The notes under the pieces: generated by a model | Seen by the model: the letters and a program-made list of their open reading frames with translations, nothing else | Databases searched by the model: none | What the model was told of the DNA's origin: nothing | In this document: positions 1 through 12,855 of the stretch, one piece after another | Layout: every line of letters starts with the position of its first letter | How positions within the stretch are numbered: position 1 is the stretch's first letter | Position numbers and translations under genes: made by a program | Origin: Ceratorhiza oryzae-sativae | Taxonomy: Eukaryota > Basidiomycota > Agaricomycetes > Cantharellales > Ceratobasidiaceae | DNA length: 64,000 nucleotides | NCBI GenBank assembly: GCA_030998015.1 | Contig: JARWMV010000243.1 | Span: 372,001-436,000, forward strand | Direction: 5' to 3'

Positions 1-3000
1 GTACAACGTGGTGGATTCTACTCGCAAGCCTGAGTTTCCAAGCAAGAAGATCGAGAGGGATGCTGTGCATATCTCATCGATGGAAGATATACCACTGCCT
101 ACTCCTCCCATGCCGCAGACGGATTTTGTTGCCAATGATCGTTCACCTGAAGCCACCTTCGTTCAAGAAGAACCTAACACTATCTCCTCACCGATAGAAA
201 CTCTGCTCATGGGATCGAATACTGGCGCTACTCTGGGTTCTCGACGTATGTCAATTTCAACTCCAATACGCCGCGACCGCAAGCCATCGGCACATGTCCC
301 TACTGCTACATCTACTTCAGCAACATCTTATGCGAGGAGATTCTCCGAACCGTCTCCGGGCAACGATTCTGGATCCGCTCATGCCTCGAGCAAGAGTGGG
401 TCTGAGCAACACGCTCCCCCTACGACCCTTCAACGGATTGCTAAACATGCTTCGCTTTCGGCCAGCAAGAGTCCAAAGGCGAGTGATAGCGTGCCGAAGG
501 GGCCCAGGACGGCCGAGAAAGATAGAAGTCCTGCCGAGGTTGAACATGAGAATGTCGGATCGCCGTTCGGGCTGGATATCGTTACTCCGCGAGCCACGCT
601 TGAACCTAGGGTTGGGCGCCTGGGAAGGGAGACAGGGGCTATACGGAGGGATTTGGCCCAGCGCCAAAAGAATCGCCAAAGCATCTCGAGCCAATCAAGT
701 CTCCTTGTGACCGGCGGGCCCGGAAAGGATTTACGTTCCAAGGTGGTTGAAGATGTAATGGGAGTGCAAGGAGATGCTGGGAAACTTGGTAGCCCGTTTA
801 TGGGTGACGGAAGCCCTCGTTTTGGCATCGATGAGAGGTTCAGCAGTCCAAAGGCAAGGTCAAAATCGGGTTTACGTAAGTCCTCCCATAAATATCTTAC
901 ACGTTAGACTGACAATGATCTTGTGAACAGGAAATTATACAATTAGTGAACCGCCAGAAACAGACGCCCATGAGCTTTTTGAGTACTATAGTAGCAATGG
1001 AATGGGTGGAAGCCTCGACCGCCCTACTGGAGATACCAGAACTGCGGCCGCTCAGGCTAGTCGCAAGGAGCCGATGCGATTAGAATCTAGAAAATCATCG
1101 GCGTTCTCTTCTTCAATTCCGAGCAACAAATTCGGTCAATACCAGCGGTCCGAAAATACCACCGCGAACGCTGATGGCCGATCTGGCGACGATGTTTCTG
1201 AGGATGGTCCTCACATGCCTACCCCGCGGGCTCGTACGCCTTCTCGTGTGACCTTTTCGCCCAACCCACCAGAGGTCATTCGACGAGACACACCTAAATC
1301 TTCGCGATCATCTGTCGATCCTCAATTTCCTGATCCATTGACGGAGCATAGTGTCACGGTTGACCAACTGCCTTGTGAGGATGAGTATGGCGACACTTTC
1401 CAATCGGGTAAGTAGCCAAGATAGTCCTTGTGGACTAAATGCTCAGGTTGTTGCAGATACGCCGTCTACTGAATTTGATTCGACCTATCTTCGCGGGGCT
1501 GGGTATGCTCAAGATACGAGTAAAATGGCTGGGGATCATGACTCTCAATTGCCCGTTCTGAAGAAGCGAAGTACGAATAGTGCCCTCTTCCGCGCGCTTG
1601 AGCAGCCGTACGAAAGTTCACCCTTTTCGTCAAACACTCCCACCGATGTTTCCTCTGGTTCTTTATATGAAAATACATATAGTAGGTCTATATGCTGCAA
1701 GTGCTGGGCTTTGCTGAGATCGTTCAACTAAACTTGGTTCTAGAAACAGAAGAGGTTGCTCATATCCCCGATAACGGCCCTGGGAAGATCTACACGGTGT
1801 CTAGCAACCTTTCGTCTCTCAATGGAGATCAAGTCGGAGACATCAGATGGTCCAGTAGTTATGAGCTCAGCAGTGCAACGGACGTGCTTCTCCACAACAT
1901 CAATCGCTCCGACCCGGTCGTGAATCGACCTCGCGTTGTCATTCAGGAACCAACTGACGCTTCCACTGCCCACGAAACTGAGGACGAATTCGGGGGCTCT
2001 GCGTATTCAGACGATGCCGAATATAACCATGGTACTCCCAACCACCCGGATGCTTCTCAGTCACCTCTCGCGGGATTTTTTGGAGCTGGATCCCCGAGTC
2101 TTGACAAAGTAATATCTGTGCAGGACAAACGCAAGGCGATACACGAGTCGTGGCGCGCAATTCTAGAAGGTAGCCAACAAGATATGACGGAAACAATTGA
2201 TCCCATGGAATCTAAACGACAACAGGCAATAAGAGAGTTTCATGAGAGCGAGGAAATCTACGTGGATACTCTTCAAACAATTCTGAATCTGTTCGTGCGG
2301 CCACTGCGAGCGCAGAATCAAATACGATGGATTTCTGGGCTGGACACAGGCGTCATGCGACTATTCGACTGGTTGGATGACATTGCGAACCTTCATGATC
2401 AACTGCTTAGCGCGCTGGACTCTCTGCGGCAAAGCAACAGATCTGTGCTTGTTCGGTTCTCTGAGACTGTGCAGCCGTTCACGTCCATGATGGAATTGTA
2501 TCAGCCGTATGTAGTTCGAGTCGAAGAGACCAGCAAGCAGATAGCCGCTATGACTCTCGATCCTGACAGTACATTTGGAGAATTTGTTCGAATTCAATCC
2601 GGCTTGCTAGAGTCCAACCAGGTAGGACTAAACGAAATGCTCGCCCGGCCTGCTCAAAGGCTGCAGGAGTATGTAGAAATATTCAAGGTGAGCGATTTGT
2701 TCCATACGCGGTATATTCGAGTTGACATATTACCCCCAAGCGAATCTTGACCCTCACCACACGTGGACATTCTGACTATTTGTCCACATTTTCGCTATTG
2801 CACTCTATGCACGCAGTTTGCTCTGTTATTCTCGAAGTCAAATCTCAGGAAGAGGAGTATACTATCATAAAGAGTATTCTCGGTCGAGTTCGTGGACTCC
2901 CATCTGGCGTGACAATAGCAACTCGGGAACGCCGGATTTTAGCACAAGGTTTTCTTCGACAGGTTTATCTTCCAGAACACCTCGCGGCTCCTTTCCGAAT

Positions 3001-4099
3001 CTGGTCAACCGATTCACTATATTCTTCGAACTCGACTGGATATTCACGATCTGGATTGGAATTAAATACAAGGGTATCAACTACTGGGCGGTCTGGAACG
3101 TCAACCACCAAGCATAGATATTCCTCCACGGAGGATCACATGCGTTCCGACTCAAGTGCCACTTCCTATCCAGATGCTTTCAGGGACAACAAGAAGACAG
3201 ATCGAGTCTCATTCTTGCCACATGCAGGATCGGCTCCTCCACCTCGAACCCCGCGGCCCCGATCTCGATCTCGATCTCGCACTGGCCCAGAGCTCATTCA
3301 ATCGATACGCCATGACCCATTGGATACATATGTCTTAGTCCTGACGGACCTTGTTCTTCTGGCTCGACCAGTCATCGCAGCCGCCCGCTCAGCTAAGAGC
3401 CCTGCGAGGGACAGTACCCGTGAGGAATGCAGTGCGCTAGATGCGATTGGAGTGTTTCATCCACTTGATGTAACCGATCTATCTGAAAAGAATGGTACGT
3501 GCCTGTAGCATTAGGTTTCAAGTCTTTCCTCATGCGGCTCGTCAGGGTTCGAAAATTTGGTGTCGTTGGACTTGTTTTCAATAACTGACAATGATGTTGT
3601 TGCGAGCGCGTTGACCCTTCCTATTTTTTTCGAAATCCCCCGACGCCTTGAAGGCGAAGCCCGGAATGATTCAGGATCTCTTCGCTTGCGTCAAGAATGG
3701 CTTGCCGCTTTTCAAACCTGTTACCTGAATGCTTTGCGCTCGCTGTCCTTTGGTGATCGTCCCGGAAAACATTTCGTTCTAGAAGGCCAGTTTGCCTCTA
3801 GAAAGCACCCCTCTACTGCCTCGGACGTTTTGTTTGGAGGATCTGGATTCCCCAAAAGCCCATCCGAACAACAGGACTATACAGAATGTCTGAAACAAAA
3901 CGGAACGCCACTCGTGGAACACGTCAATGGCGAGCGAGAGGAAAGAGATTTCTGGTCCTACCGATTCAAGACCGTGTCCGAGGAGATGAAAAAGACATAT
4001 GAAGGGCTCTGTTCTTCCATCGGGGACATTACAGATGGTCGAGCAGTCTCCAAGCAATATATGACTAAAACCTGTCGTTCATCAGGAACTATGATTTAA
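1..4099 (+). CDS. Rho guanine-nucleotide exchange factor (DH domain, PH-like region), 5' end outside window
   Basis: Partial gene, open to the left window edge. Exons that keep frame: <2-875, 931-1407, 1457-1681, 1744-2687, 2741-3494, 3546-4099; the introns are 49-62 bp GT-AG. At least 1275 residues. The first half is low-complexity, Ser/Pro/Arg-rich and probably disordered. The Dbl-homology domain starts near 2205 (KRQQAIREFHESEEIYVDTL) and continues across the 2688-2740 intron (RPAQRLQEYVEIFK, then RILTLT). DH domains exchange GDP for GTP on Rho/Rac/Cdc42 at the membrane. A Ser/Arg-rich linker (RSRSRSRT near 3260) follows, then a strand-rich segment (DTYVLVLTDLVLLARPV) that looks like the start of a PH domain. 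The stop lies 288 bp before the next gene on the same strand. DH assignment is firm; which GTPase it serves cannot be told. Confidence 0.86.
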
Positions 4100-4387
4100 A
4101 TTTGCTTCACGTCCTCCTTTGCCAAGCCGCCTTTATCGAAATTATGTATCTTATCTTCAAATTAATTCTCGCCTGTAACTTGGCGTTTCCTTGAACAAGG
4201 GCCTCAGTGTGAGCCTGATTTTGGTTTATAGTAGGTCACATGACAACCGGCGCGACTTGCCAGGAACTTCAATCACCAAGTGGATATGTCTGTTTTTCAT
4301 AGGGCTCTGTGATTCTTCTGGCCACTTCGCGAAATACATTACTTCACACTCAAGGGCTGCAGCCACGAAGCTTGTAAAAACCATCTA

Positions 4388-7300
4388 ATGCCTGGCGAGC
4401 CTATCATTACTCTCAGTCCATCCATTGCTCGCGACCTCCTGAAAACATTCTACCCCAGGGTTGATAGCTTGGGTGTCTACATATCCCACATAGTTATCGG
4501 CCTCTCACTCCCCGGAACCGCGAATTGCGAAAGTGATCCAGCTGTAGTTGAAGAACTACAATCTCTACTTTCGTCTACGCTTGTGGGATGGGACGATTCG
4601 TCGAACAAACCAAGATTTTCTCCTCAAGCTCCAGAAATGGAACAGGAAGAAGTGAGCCTGTCGTCCGACTCCCTATTGATCTGCCTCATTTCCCTTGGGG
4701 ATACAGGTGATAGATCATGCCCAGTTTGCTATATTCAAGGAATCTCGCGGTAAAATAAATAACGTGCTCTGCTTTGGATACCGCCAGGTAATTTTTTTGC
4801 ATCTAAATTACTTCTAGCTTATGGTTAGTAGGCCGAGCATAGAAACGAGCCTCGCAAACTTGGAGCCCAGCGGGGAGCTATCGCCAATTTCTTCGCGAAC
4901 ACAATGGTTACAGCACTGCATTCTCCAGCATGGAGACTGCTCCTCAAAACGTGGTTTCTATGATTTTTTAAATGGGCAGATCATATCTGACATGGGTGAA
5001 TTAGAGTCGGCGAGGAGCCAATGATTCATCTTTTTTCTCGGGCCAGCGTTTTTCTCGCTATACCGGGTAATCAAGACTGCTTTGCCCAAGCAACCGGGAC
5101 TATTGTTACCGATCTTCTGCCACTATCAGATAGAAAGTTGATCGAAGCGGTAAAAACTCGACCCATCAGAAGGTACGGTTAATTTCCTGCGATATTTGGG
5201 GCAAGTTTGATCACAAATACACTAGTCCAGTCAATATCAGCCTCGTCAGGACAAGGATGTTTTATGGACGACCTAGGATCACCAACAAAGGCACCGTTCG
5301 ACTCGGCCTCCCTGCAAAGCGTGAGTTTTCCTTTTGAACCATAGAGCATAAGCTGATTATTGTTGTCATATAGATCTATTGAACCGGGTGGTTGAGGACA
5401 TACCTCCACTCGATGAGTCACGTCGGCATATAGAAGCTGCTACACGACATGTCGCGAAATACATATTTCCTCTTCAGTATAATCTACACAATGTTTTTAC
5501 TTGCAGCCTGAGCTACTGGGAAAACGGGGGTCACTTTCGCGACTACAGCGATAGGGAAGCTGAAATTGAAGTACGTCGCGATAATGTTACCCTGTTTCAT
5601 GTGCTGAACTCGCCAAGGACCAAGGCTCCCGAAAAACGCCCAAAAGGCTAAATGGGGTCCTCCCCCTTGTTGAAAGCCTCATCAGACGGCACAAACGCTT
5701 CAATTACCAGCGGGTTTGCTCGAGTATATGCAGATCAAGGGTAAGTGTTGTCCAAATCAGAAACCATTAACACAGTACTCAGGCCACGATAGCTTGATCA
5801 TTCGGCTTCAACCAACCTCGATCAGACGATGATACTAGTGAGTACGCACACATCTATGAGGCAAGCCGCTGAGCCAAAATGCAGGAACTCATGTCTGAAT
5901 ATTCGCAATCAATAATGGCGAACTTCACCATGTCACAAGTCCCAGATAAATCGTTCCAAGTCTCTCATCCTAGCCTGGTTCTACCCCACGGAGCATCTGA
6001 GGCTGCTCTCGAGACGAAACTTAAACCTCGTTTTGTAGAGTTTGCCTGTTCGCATCATGAGGTCAGCTCTTCGTCGTATCTCCCTTACCGCTAAAACTGA
6101 CCATATTGCTCACAGGTCCTTAGATATATTCAAGTCGTAGTGGATGAAGTGATACCTCATGCATTTTGGGGAAGCTTTGCCAATCGACGGGTCGTCGATG
6201 CCCGTATGTTCCAAGCTAGTCCTTTAGACCCGTGCTTACTCGGTTGTGCGTCTAGACATAGAGAAAGTTGTCACTCAACGGCGTTTTGAGACGCTCACGC
6301 TCCATTCCTTGATGCAGAACTTATCCGTAGCCGATTGTGAATGGCTCGGAGGAACTCAGAATGGACGCGTCTGCCAATCGGATGCCTTGAAACGAGTAGA
6401 GCTCCTGCGAGAGTTTATATATTGGTTTTTTGACTCATTTTTGATGCCACTTATTCGGGTCAGTCCACCAGAGCAGCGAGTGCATAGGATGCCCCCTTAA
6501 AGAGTATGAACTAGGCTTCGTTTTACGTTACAGAGACTTCTGCTCTTCAACATCAACTGCTCTACTTCCGACACGATGACTGGCATACTCTTTGCATCCC
6601 CCTTTTGGATAAACTCAGTGGCGAAACATTCGAGCGCGTTGAGCTTTCTGAAGTAAGTGGCTGTTCGAAGCGCCGTTTTTCTGGGGTTGACATCCCGTTC
6701 AGCTCGAGCCGTCTCGACGTTTAGGAATATCACATGTTCGGCTTCTGCCTAAAGAAACTGGAGTGAGACCGATCGTGAACCTCGGGCGCAAAGCTAAAGT
6801 AAAGCAAGCCAAGGTATGCTCGAACTCGTGATTTCCGGTATTCGTGCTTACACCTGTGGAAGGCGCCCGGAACACGACTAGCAGCCAATGCTAAGGATGA
6901 ATCTCTTCGCCCGTCGGTAAACCAGGTTCTCAATGCAGCTTTCAACATCCTCAACTATGAGAAAGTATGGTTATTACCTACCATGCGTAGCATATATGCT
7001 AAATCGGTGAACTCAGACGCAAAAACCAGAGTTACTTGGGGCGTCAGTATTTGGTTCGAACGACATCTACCGAAAGCTGGCGGCTTTCAAGGCCAGTGTG
7101 ATCAAGTCGGATGGCTCAATGTTAGCGCATCGGGTTCTCTTCGTAAATGCAACTCACACAACCTCGGATTTGCAAACAGGCCAAAGCTCTACTTTGTAAA
7201 GCTTGATGTTCGCGCGTGCTTCGACACTATCGAACAAGGCAAACTGCTTGACATACTCAGGGAATGCATGACACAGGCAAGCCCGTCCCGTGAAGCACGG

Positions 7301-8936
7301 CTCCCTTACTGACTGGCACCCAGGAAGGATACATGATTCGAAAATTTAGCCAAGTCCAATTCTCAACTGGGCAAACAAGGCGTTCATTCCGTAAAGCAGC
7401 TGTACCAGATCGTAAGATTAAAACTGCGCACATATACACGCCCAACCTCACAAAAATTAGTGGAACACACGCACTTCATGGCCTACGCTGCACGATTAGC
7501 CGCACACCTGCGCCATGTAATTTTTGCCGACCAGGTAGGCGGAGAATTGATTCGTGTCGGGTCGAGTTTGTTATTCAAACAAGCATAGGTCGTTTATGGA
7601 TTCGACTATCAGGAGGACATTATCGAGCTACTCGAAGAGCATATAACAGACAACATTGTGCGGGTGAGTTGGATCAGACGATCAACAAATTCACAACTGA
7701 CAAACTTGTAGATTGGATCTGAGCTGTATCGCCAAATTGTTGGGATCCCCCAGGGATCGATCCTCTCGACACTTTTGTGTTCAATATTTTATGGTAACCT
7801 CGAAGAGACAGAACTGAAGTTCACAAAAGATCCTGGAAATGTACGCTTTCCAATGGAATAAACCCACTAAATTACTCATCACTTTGGCTGTTAGATTCTC
7901 CTACGCTTTGTTGACGATTACCTGTTCATTACTACAAGCGTGAAGGTTGCTCGACACTTTTTGAAGGTCATGCACAAGGGTCGGTACCCCGCTCTTCGGG
8001 ATTATCTGAATAACTGAGCTGTTCTCCTAGGCCATCGGGAATATGGATGCGAGATAGCGAAGGAAAAAACGCTTACAAACTTTGTGGACGATGAGGTGCA
8101 GACATTAGTCTTGGCAGCTGAAAATGAATGTAAGTGACAAGCCTTGTGTAGCGTACTCGGCGATAACACTCGATAGATTTCCCCTGGTGTGGAAGAATTA
8201 TACACATGAAAGAGCTTTCAGTGCAGTGGGATTACAGCCGATATCGGGGTAAACACGTAGCTCATGGGCTGACAGTTGACCATGGACGCCATCCGGGAGC
8301 GAAATTCAGAACAAGGATCCTCCAGTACGTGTCTGCCGTTCATCGCCCCGAAGCATCGCTAAGATTTCGATGCAGAATGGCGCGCCAACATTGCCATGCG
8401 ATGTATTTCGACTCGGCCCTGACCTCCCTCCGCAAGCTATACGTGAATGTCGCACAAAATTTCTTTTGGGTTGCCATGAAAATGTACAACTACGTGCGAG
8501 AATGGGGCATTCGAGTGGATCAACACTCGGGTTTCATTGGAAGTGCGTCTAGCTCGTGAATGTACGCTGAAAAGAAAACTGACCGGCCGCGGCTACAGAT
8601 ATCGTCAATCAAGTGGTGCACTATGCGTATACTTCTATGAGGTCGAGAATGAACGGCACACTCGCACGGGAGCACAACGCCGTCTTTAAGTTTGACTCGA
8701 ATTCAGTTCACTGGTACGTTGCTATTGCCAGATTGTTGCGGCCAATTTGACAAGGAATTAGGCTGGGATTTCAGTCATTTTATGTGGTACTATCACGAAA
8801 AAACGACAAGAATTGGAACAAGATTGTGGCGATGCTTTTGAGCGCCACTCGTAATCGACGCTATAAACACTCCAGCTATAAGCTCTCTTCGGTCATTGAA
8901 GACGTTCAGGAAGCTATGTTACATATAATATTTTGA
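4388..8936 (+). CDS. TERT: Telomerase reverse transcriptase, complete, 26 exons, 1083 aa
   Basis: Catalytic protein subunit of telomerase; copies the telomerase RNA template onto chromosome ends in the nucleus. Exons: 4388-4651, 4707-4787, 4832-4950, 5005-5172, 5241-5320, 5374-5570, 5618-5740, 5793-5837, 5885-6061, 6116-6203, 6256-6458, 6515-6652, 6703-6813, 6863-6964, 7017-7120, 7180-7276, 7324-7411, 7461-7534, 7589-7663, 7712-7840, 7895-7979, 8031-8129, 8177-8324, 8376-8542, 8599-8713, 8762-8936. They sum to 3252 nt with all phases matching. Landmarks: TEN region (NVLCFGY near residue 110), RNA-binding CP region (TPKRLNGVLPLVESL), T motif (SFYVTETS, about residue 518), motifs 1/2 (RLLPKETGVRPIVNLG), motif A (FVKLDV, catalytic D676), B' (GIPQGSILSTLLCS, from residue 789), C (RFVDDYLFIT, D828/D829), E (FPWCGRII). 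All three catalytic Asp residues are present, so it should be functional. The intron at 7277-7323 starts with GC. The start is the first ATG of a conserved N-terminal block (YPRVDSL). Confidence 0.95.
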
Positions 8937-10738
8937 CGAAATACATTCGTTTACGCGTATCAAAGCAGTTGGAGAGGTTAGAGAGATAGATTGAGATAGA
9001 ATAGAGCTACGGTCATTGTCAGCGATTGCTAGCGCAGTGCAGCAAAGAACCTACAAATGAAGACCTGCCCTTGAACTACCACTCGTTATATTGGAGGCGA
9101 CCGGCTCCAGGATATTCCATGCCTCTCCACGCTGAGCTCATCCTCGTCAGGTGTGCTCCAGCCCCAGAGTCCAGGACCCGTCCCAATCCGAGTCGTCGTC
9201 GCCGAGCGCTGGCCCCAGGATATCCTCTCAGCTTACGTATCGGGGTCGACCCGAGTGTCACGCTGACCAGGCTTAATGTCCCAATCCGAGCGCTCGGTCG
9301 ACAGTATCCAGAAAAGGGTATCCACAGGGGGTAATCCAGATACGGTGGGAGGTCCAAGAGGAGCGGCAATGTGCGAGTGAGGCTTGTCAATGCGATCAGC
9401 CCATGTCCATTGCTCGAGCCGTTCAACCTACTGTTGTAGATTGGCTTGTGTAGGCGCCAGGCCCCGACGGACCCCATGCTCGAGTTGGTCACTCTATGAG
9501 TTGCGACCAAGGCGGAAGGTCATCGTCGACCGTGGTCGGAGAAATGACTGTCCGGTAAGCGCATCGACGTCAGGGTGAGTTAGGATAGAGTGTCAACGCA
9601 TGGCTAGGGCCAAGAGGCCAAGGTGTCGCTCAGGTCCGTCTAGGCATGTGATATCAGCGAGTGAAGTGCATGCTGCATAGAATAGCTTACCCTGGAACAT
9701 ATAGAGCGAGTCAAGTCCACGAGTGGATGAGCGCAGGTGATGCTTGAGGTGGTGGATGGGAGGAAAGAGCTGCCCCCTCCCCACTCAGGCGGCCTATTCT
9801 TATACCCCTGCCGGCCTGGTCCGTGTTGGCTCTTTAGAGGAGCCGGCATCCTCAGCGTGTGGTTTGTGCACCCGAACCCCCATGCCGTATTCAGTTCTCG
9901 GTCTGGGTCACAACCCCTATTGGTCGGACCGCTCCCATATATGGAGTGCCGGGCGAGCCGGGCACCACGTCAGCGTATATTCAACCTCGAGCGCACGAAT
10001 CGACCCATAGTGCGTCAATACGAACAGCGAGCAAGTTCTCCGCGCTCGACATCGTCGGGAAGTGTGCACATGTGTTTACGTGTCTTTTTCCCGGAGCCGA
10101 AACACCAAAACTCGGCGTCGCCAGGACGCATACAGACAAGCTAAAGCCGAAGTCCCGTGAGCGTGACGCAACGCGTGACAAACTCCCGCTTGGTGCACCA
10201 GCCACTTGCGCGGGATATGAAGAAACGAGCTCTAACGAGAACAGGCGCCAACTTGGCAGCTTCTCTGCCACCTCCTCTTACTCAACCTAACTCGCTCTTT
10301 ACCCTCTCCTCTTCGGCTCAGAGCTCACGGCTCCTCTTCGCACTCTTAATCCACTCTGTGCTCTCTCGATCTCGCCGCTATGGGCCAAGCTCGGCTTGGT
10401 CCACGAGTCTACTCTAGCTCATCGCAGGTGCCTTGTTTTCCTCTGTACCTCATTCCCTGGCCCCGGCTAACGACTGCACATCAGACGCACTACCTTTCCC
10501 CTGAAGCGACAATATCGTCGCTAGCTTATTACACCCATATATACTCTTACTTCGCGAGCATACTCTTCTTGCCTAGATACTCTCGCTCATTCGTATTAGC
10601 CCAAACCGCACGGCAAATAAGAGGTGTTCTATACTTTTGGCTCCAAGGGCACGCATATACCACACCTCAGAAGCGAAATATCAAGATCATAAGTGTAATC
10701 AATTCTTACGACTGCTATATTATTCAATCCGCTCTGAT
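8937..10738. other. Convergent intergenic region, no gene recognised
   Basis: About 1.8 kb between the 3' ends of the telomerase and P450 genes. It holds several overlapping open frames (9026-9334, 9737-10290 and others) on both strands. None resembles a known protein, they overlap one another in a GC-rich stretch, and none has convincing exon structure. I see no LTR, tRNA or terminal repeat. It could be a decayed repeat. Confidence 0.5.
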
Positions 10739-12855
10739 TTAAATCACTGCATCTTCAATGATCTTTCTCATCTTTTCCGACCTGGGTGTGATCTTGCATG
10801 AGAATGGTGGAGGGTGGCTAATATGTCGGGTGGAGACTATCAGAGGCGTGATGTTTAGATTGATTCCGATCGACGAACCTTACTGTTTGTTTTGAATAAT
10901 CCAGCGATGGCAACACCTTATTTCCATCATTGTCAACGCTCGGAGTGATGTTGTACGCAGCGAGGGTGAGTGCAATCGAGAGCCACACCGAGGATTGGGC
11001 AACGTTTATACCAGGGCAACGCCTAAATCGAATCAACATTCGCGATCACTTGATTGTATATATAAACTTACCGTCGTCCAAAACCGAACACGACATCCTC
11101 CGAATTCGGCTCCGGGTCGGATCCTAGGAATCGTTCGGGGTTGAACTCGTCTGGGTTCTTGTATGTTGCTGGATCGCGTAGGATGGCCCACGCATTTGCC
11201 AAGAGAGTCGCGCCTACCGGTATCCTCATTCCTGTTCCATAGAATCTTAGTATTCGGAAAGGGAAAATATGACCCGATACCTACCGTTGTACGTGTCGTC
11301 GTTTTCACCCGTATATGTATGCGGTAAACCAAGTGGTGCGAGCGGCTGCCATCGCAGTACTTCCTTATAAATTGCCTCCACGTAAGGGAGGTGTGGCCTA
11401 TCCGCAAATGTGGGAAGTCTGTCTTGCAGAAGCAGAGATATTTCAGTTTGGGCTTTGCGCTGCGCGGATGGGTTGTACAGCATTGCAATGAAAAATGTTA
11501 AGATAGCCGAAACTGTCTGTCAAAAGCGTTGGTTAAAAGGAGAGAAATTCATCGGCAATAGGCTTACCGTATCCGCTCCACCTGCGTACAGCGAGGCTGC
11601 GGTAGACTATCGAACACAAATAAATTAGACTTGCACATATGGTTACCCAAAACACGTAACAACCTTGACGATGTACTCGTAATCCTCCTCGCCTGAAGGA
11701 GCTTCAAGCCATTTGGACACGAGCGAGTGCTCTCCCTCACTGGAATTCTACGGAGATACTGGCGTTTGGATCACCTGATATAAATTTGGGGAGGAATAGC
11801 CTACCACTTGTTTCCGTGCGAAATCCATAGGCATTTCTGTTAAATCCGCGAGATGTTTACGTGATTCGGCCACGACCTTCTTAAACGGTGCCCACGGAAC
11901 ATATTGGACTATTAAACCAGGTCAATTATCATCCACGTCTAGTTTTCCCCCAAGTTGGAATCAACTTACGCCAAGGGAATACATCCACCATGAAAGCCCC
12001 AGGTGTCGTCAAGGCTGAGAAAGAGTCCATAGCTTGTTCAGCTATCCTGATATATTCATCGTTGGTTTCGCGAACAGTGTATCCATACGTGAGCTTTGCG
12101 ACGCTAGCCCCGGCGGTTCTATGCCGAAATGAGATTACTAGAAGACGCGGAAGAATGGATGAACGTACTGCCGGATGTGTGCTACTAGATCTTGTGGAGT
12201 ACGAAGCAATCGCTGGATGAATTTAAGAGCTTCTTGCTCTTGGTATGGTTGCCATGCCTAAGCGAGGGGTTTGAACGTGAAAGACAGCAGGTTTGCTGAA
12301 AGAGACTGACCTGCAGAGTCTTTGGGCCTATCCCTTCATGCAGGAGTCGGCGCATGCGACGAACAGTATTACCGTACGGAAGTAGTCCTAGGAGTCGGTC
12401 CCACCCAACGCTATTATAAAAAATGAGCTCGAAAACCGAGTACAGAATGTAGAACACCCTCACAGATCTCCGGCCATGACCAGGCGTGGGCGGCCACTGT
12501 ATAACGCAGACCGACGCTCAAGGATCTCGGTGACTGCTTGACGGGAGTTGAGGATGATAAGTTTGTCTCCAACCACAGGGACGTAGATCACATCGCTCTC
12601 TGTATAGGTTGTTGTTCATCGAAAGTTTATGGCTGCATTCTGTTACCAAAACATACTGTTTTCCTGCCCCCAGCGTAGGAACGCCTTCCAGTTGGGCTCG
12701 TCTCGAGGAAGCGATAGGAGGCTCCCAATGAGCGGCCAGCGTGGAGGGCCGGGAGGAAGGCGCGAACTCGATACCAAAGATTTTTGTCGAATCCAGGCAA
12801 CAGTAAGTATCAAAAAACAGACGCATAATAAGTAGTCGAGGCTGCTGAGCGACAT
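10739..12855 (-). CDS. Cytochrome P450 monooxygenase, 12 exons, 504 aa
   Basis: Haem-thiolate monooxygenase, probably anchored in the ER membrane and fed electrons by cytochrome P450 reductase. Exons (complement): 12657-12855, 12464-12599, 12311-12410, 12169-12257, 11970-12118, 11805-11908, 11664-11747, 11568-11606, 11285-11516, 11072-11231, 10879-11022, 10739-10817; total 1515 nt, phases consistent. Features: hydrophobic anchor at residues 7-22, Pro-rich hinge (LPPGPPRWPLIGSL), I-helix AGGADTTVS (split by the 11517-11567 intron), ExxR in YKEVLRW, PERF in NPERFLGS, and the haem-binding FGFGRRRCPG with ligand Cys about residue 433. The C-terminus uses a GTTCGT donor at 10878 so that the protein ends in the usual FSCKITPRS-type tail; without that intron the frame stops at 10818. 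Length is normal. Substrate unknown. It is divergently placed from nothing recognisable, so there is no sign of a metabolite cluster here. Confidence 0.92.

Noticed and set aside
9026..10290. Cluster of overlapping open frames on both strands after the telomerase gene
   Set aside because: They overlap heavily in a GC-rich stretch, show no recognisable domain and no splice pattern; probably chance frames.
10818..10878. Read-through of the last P450 exon to a stop at 10818
   Set aside because: It gives an atypical tail; splicing out 10818-10878 restores a normal P450 C-terminus.
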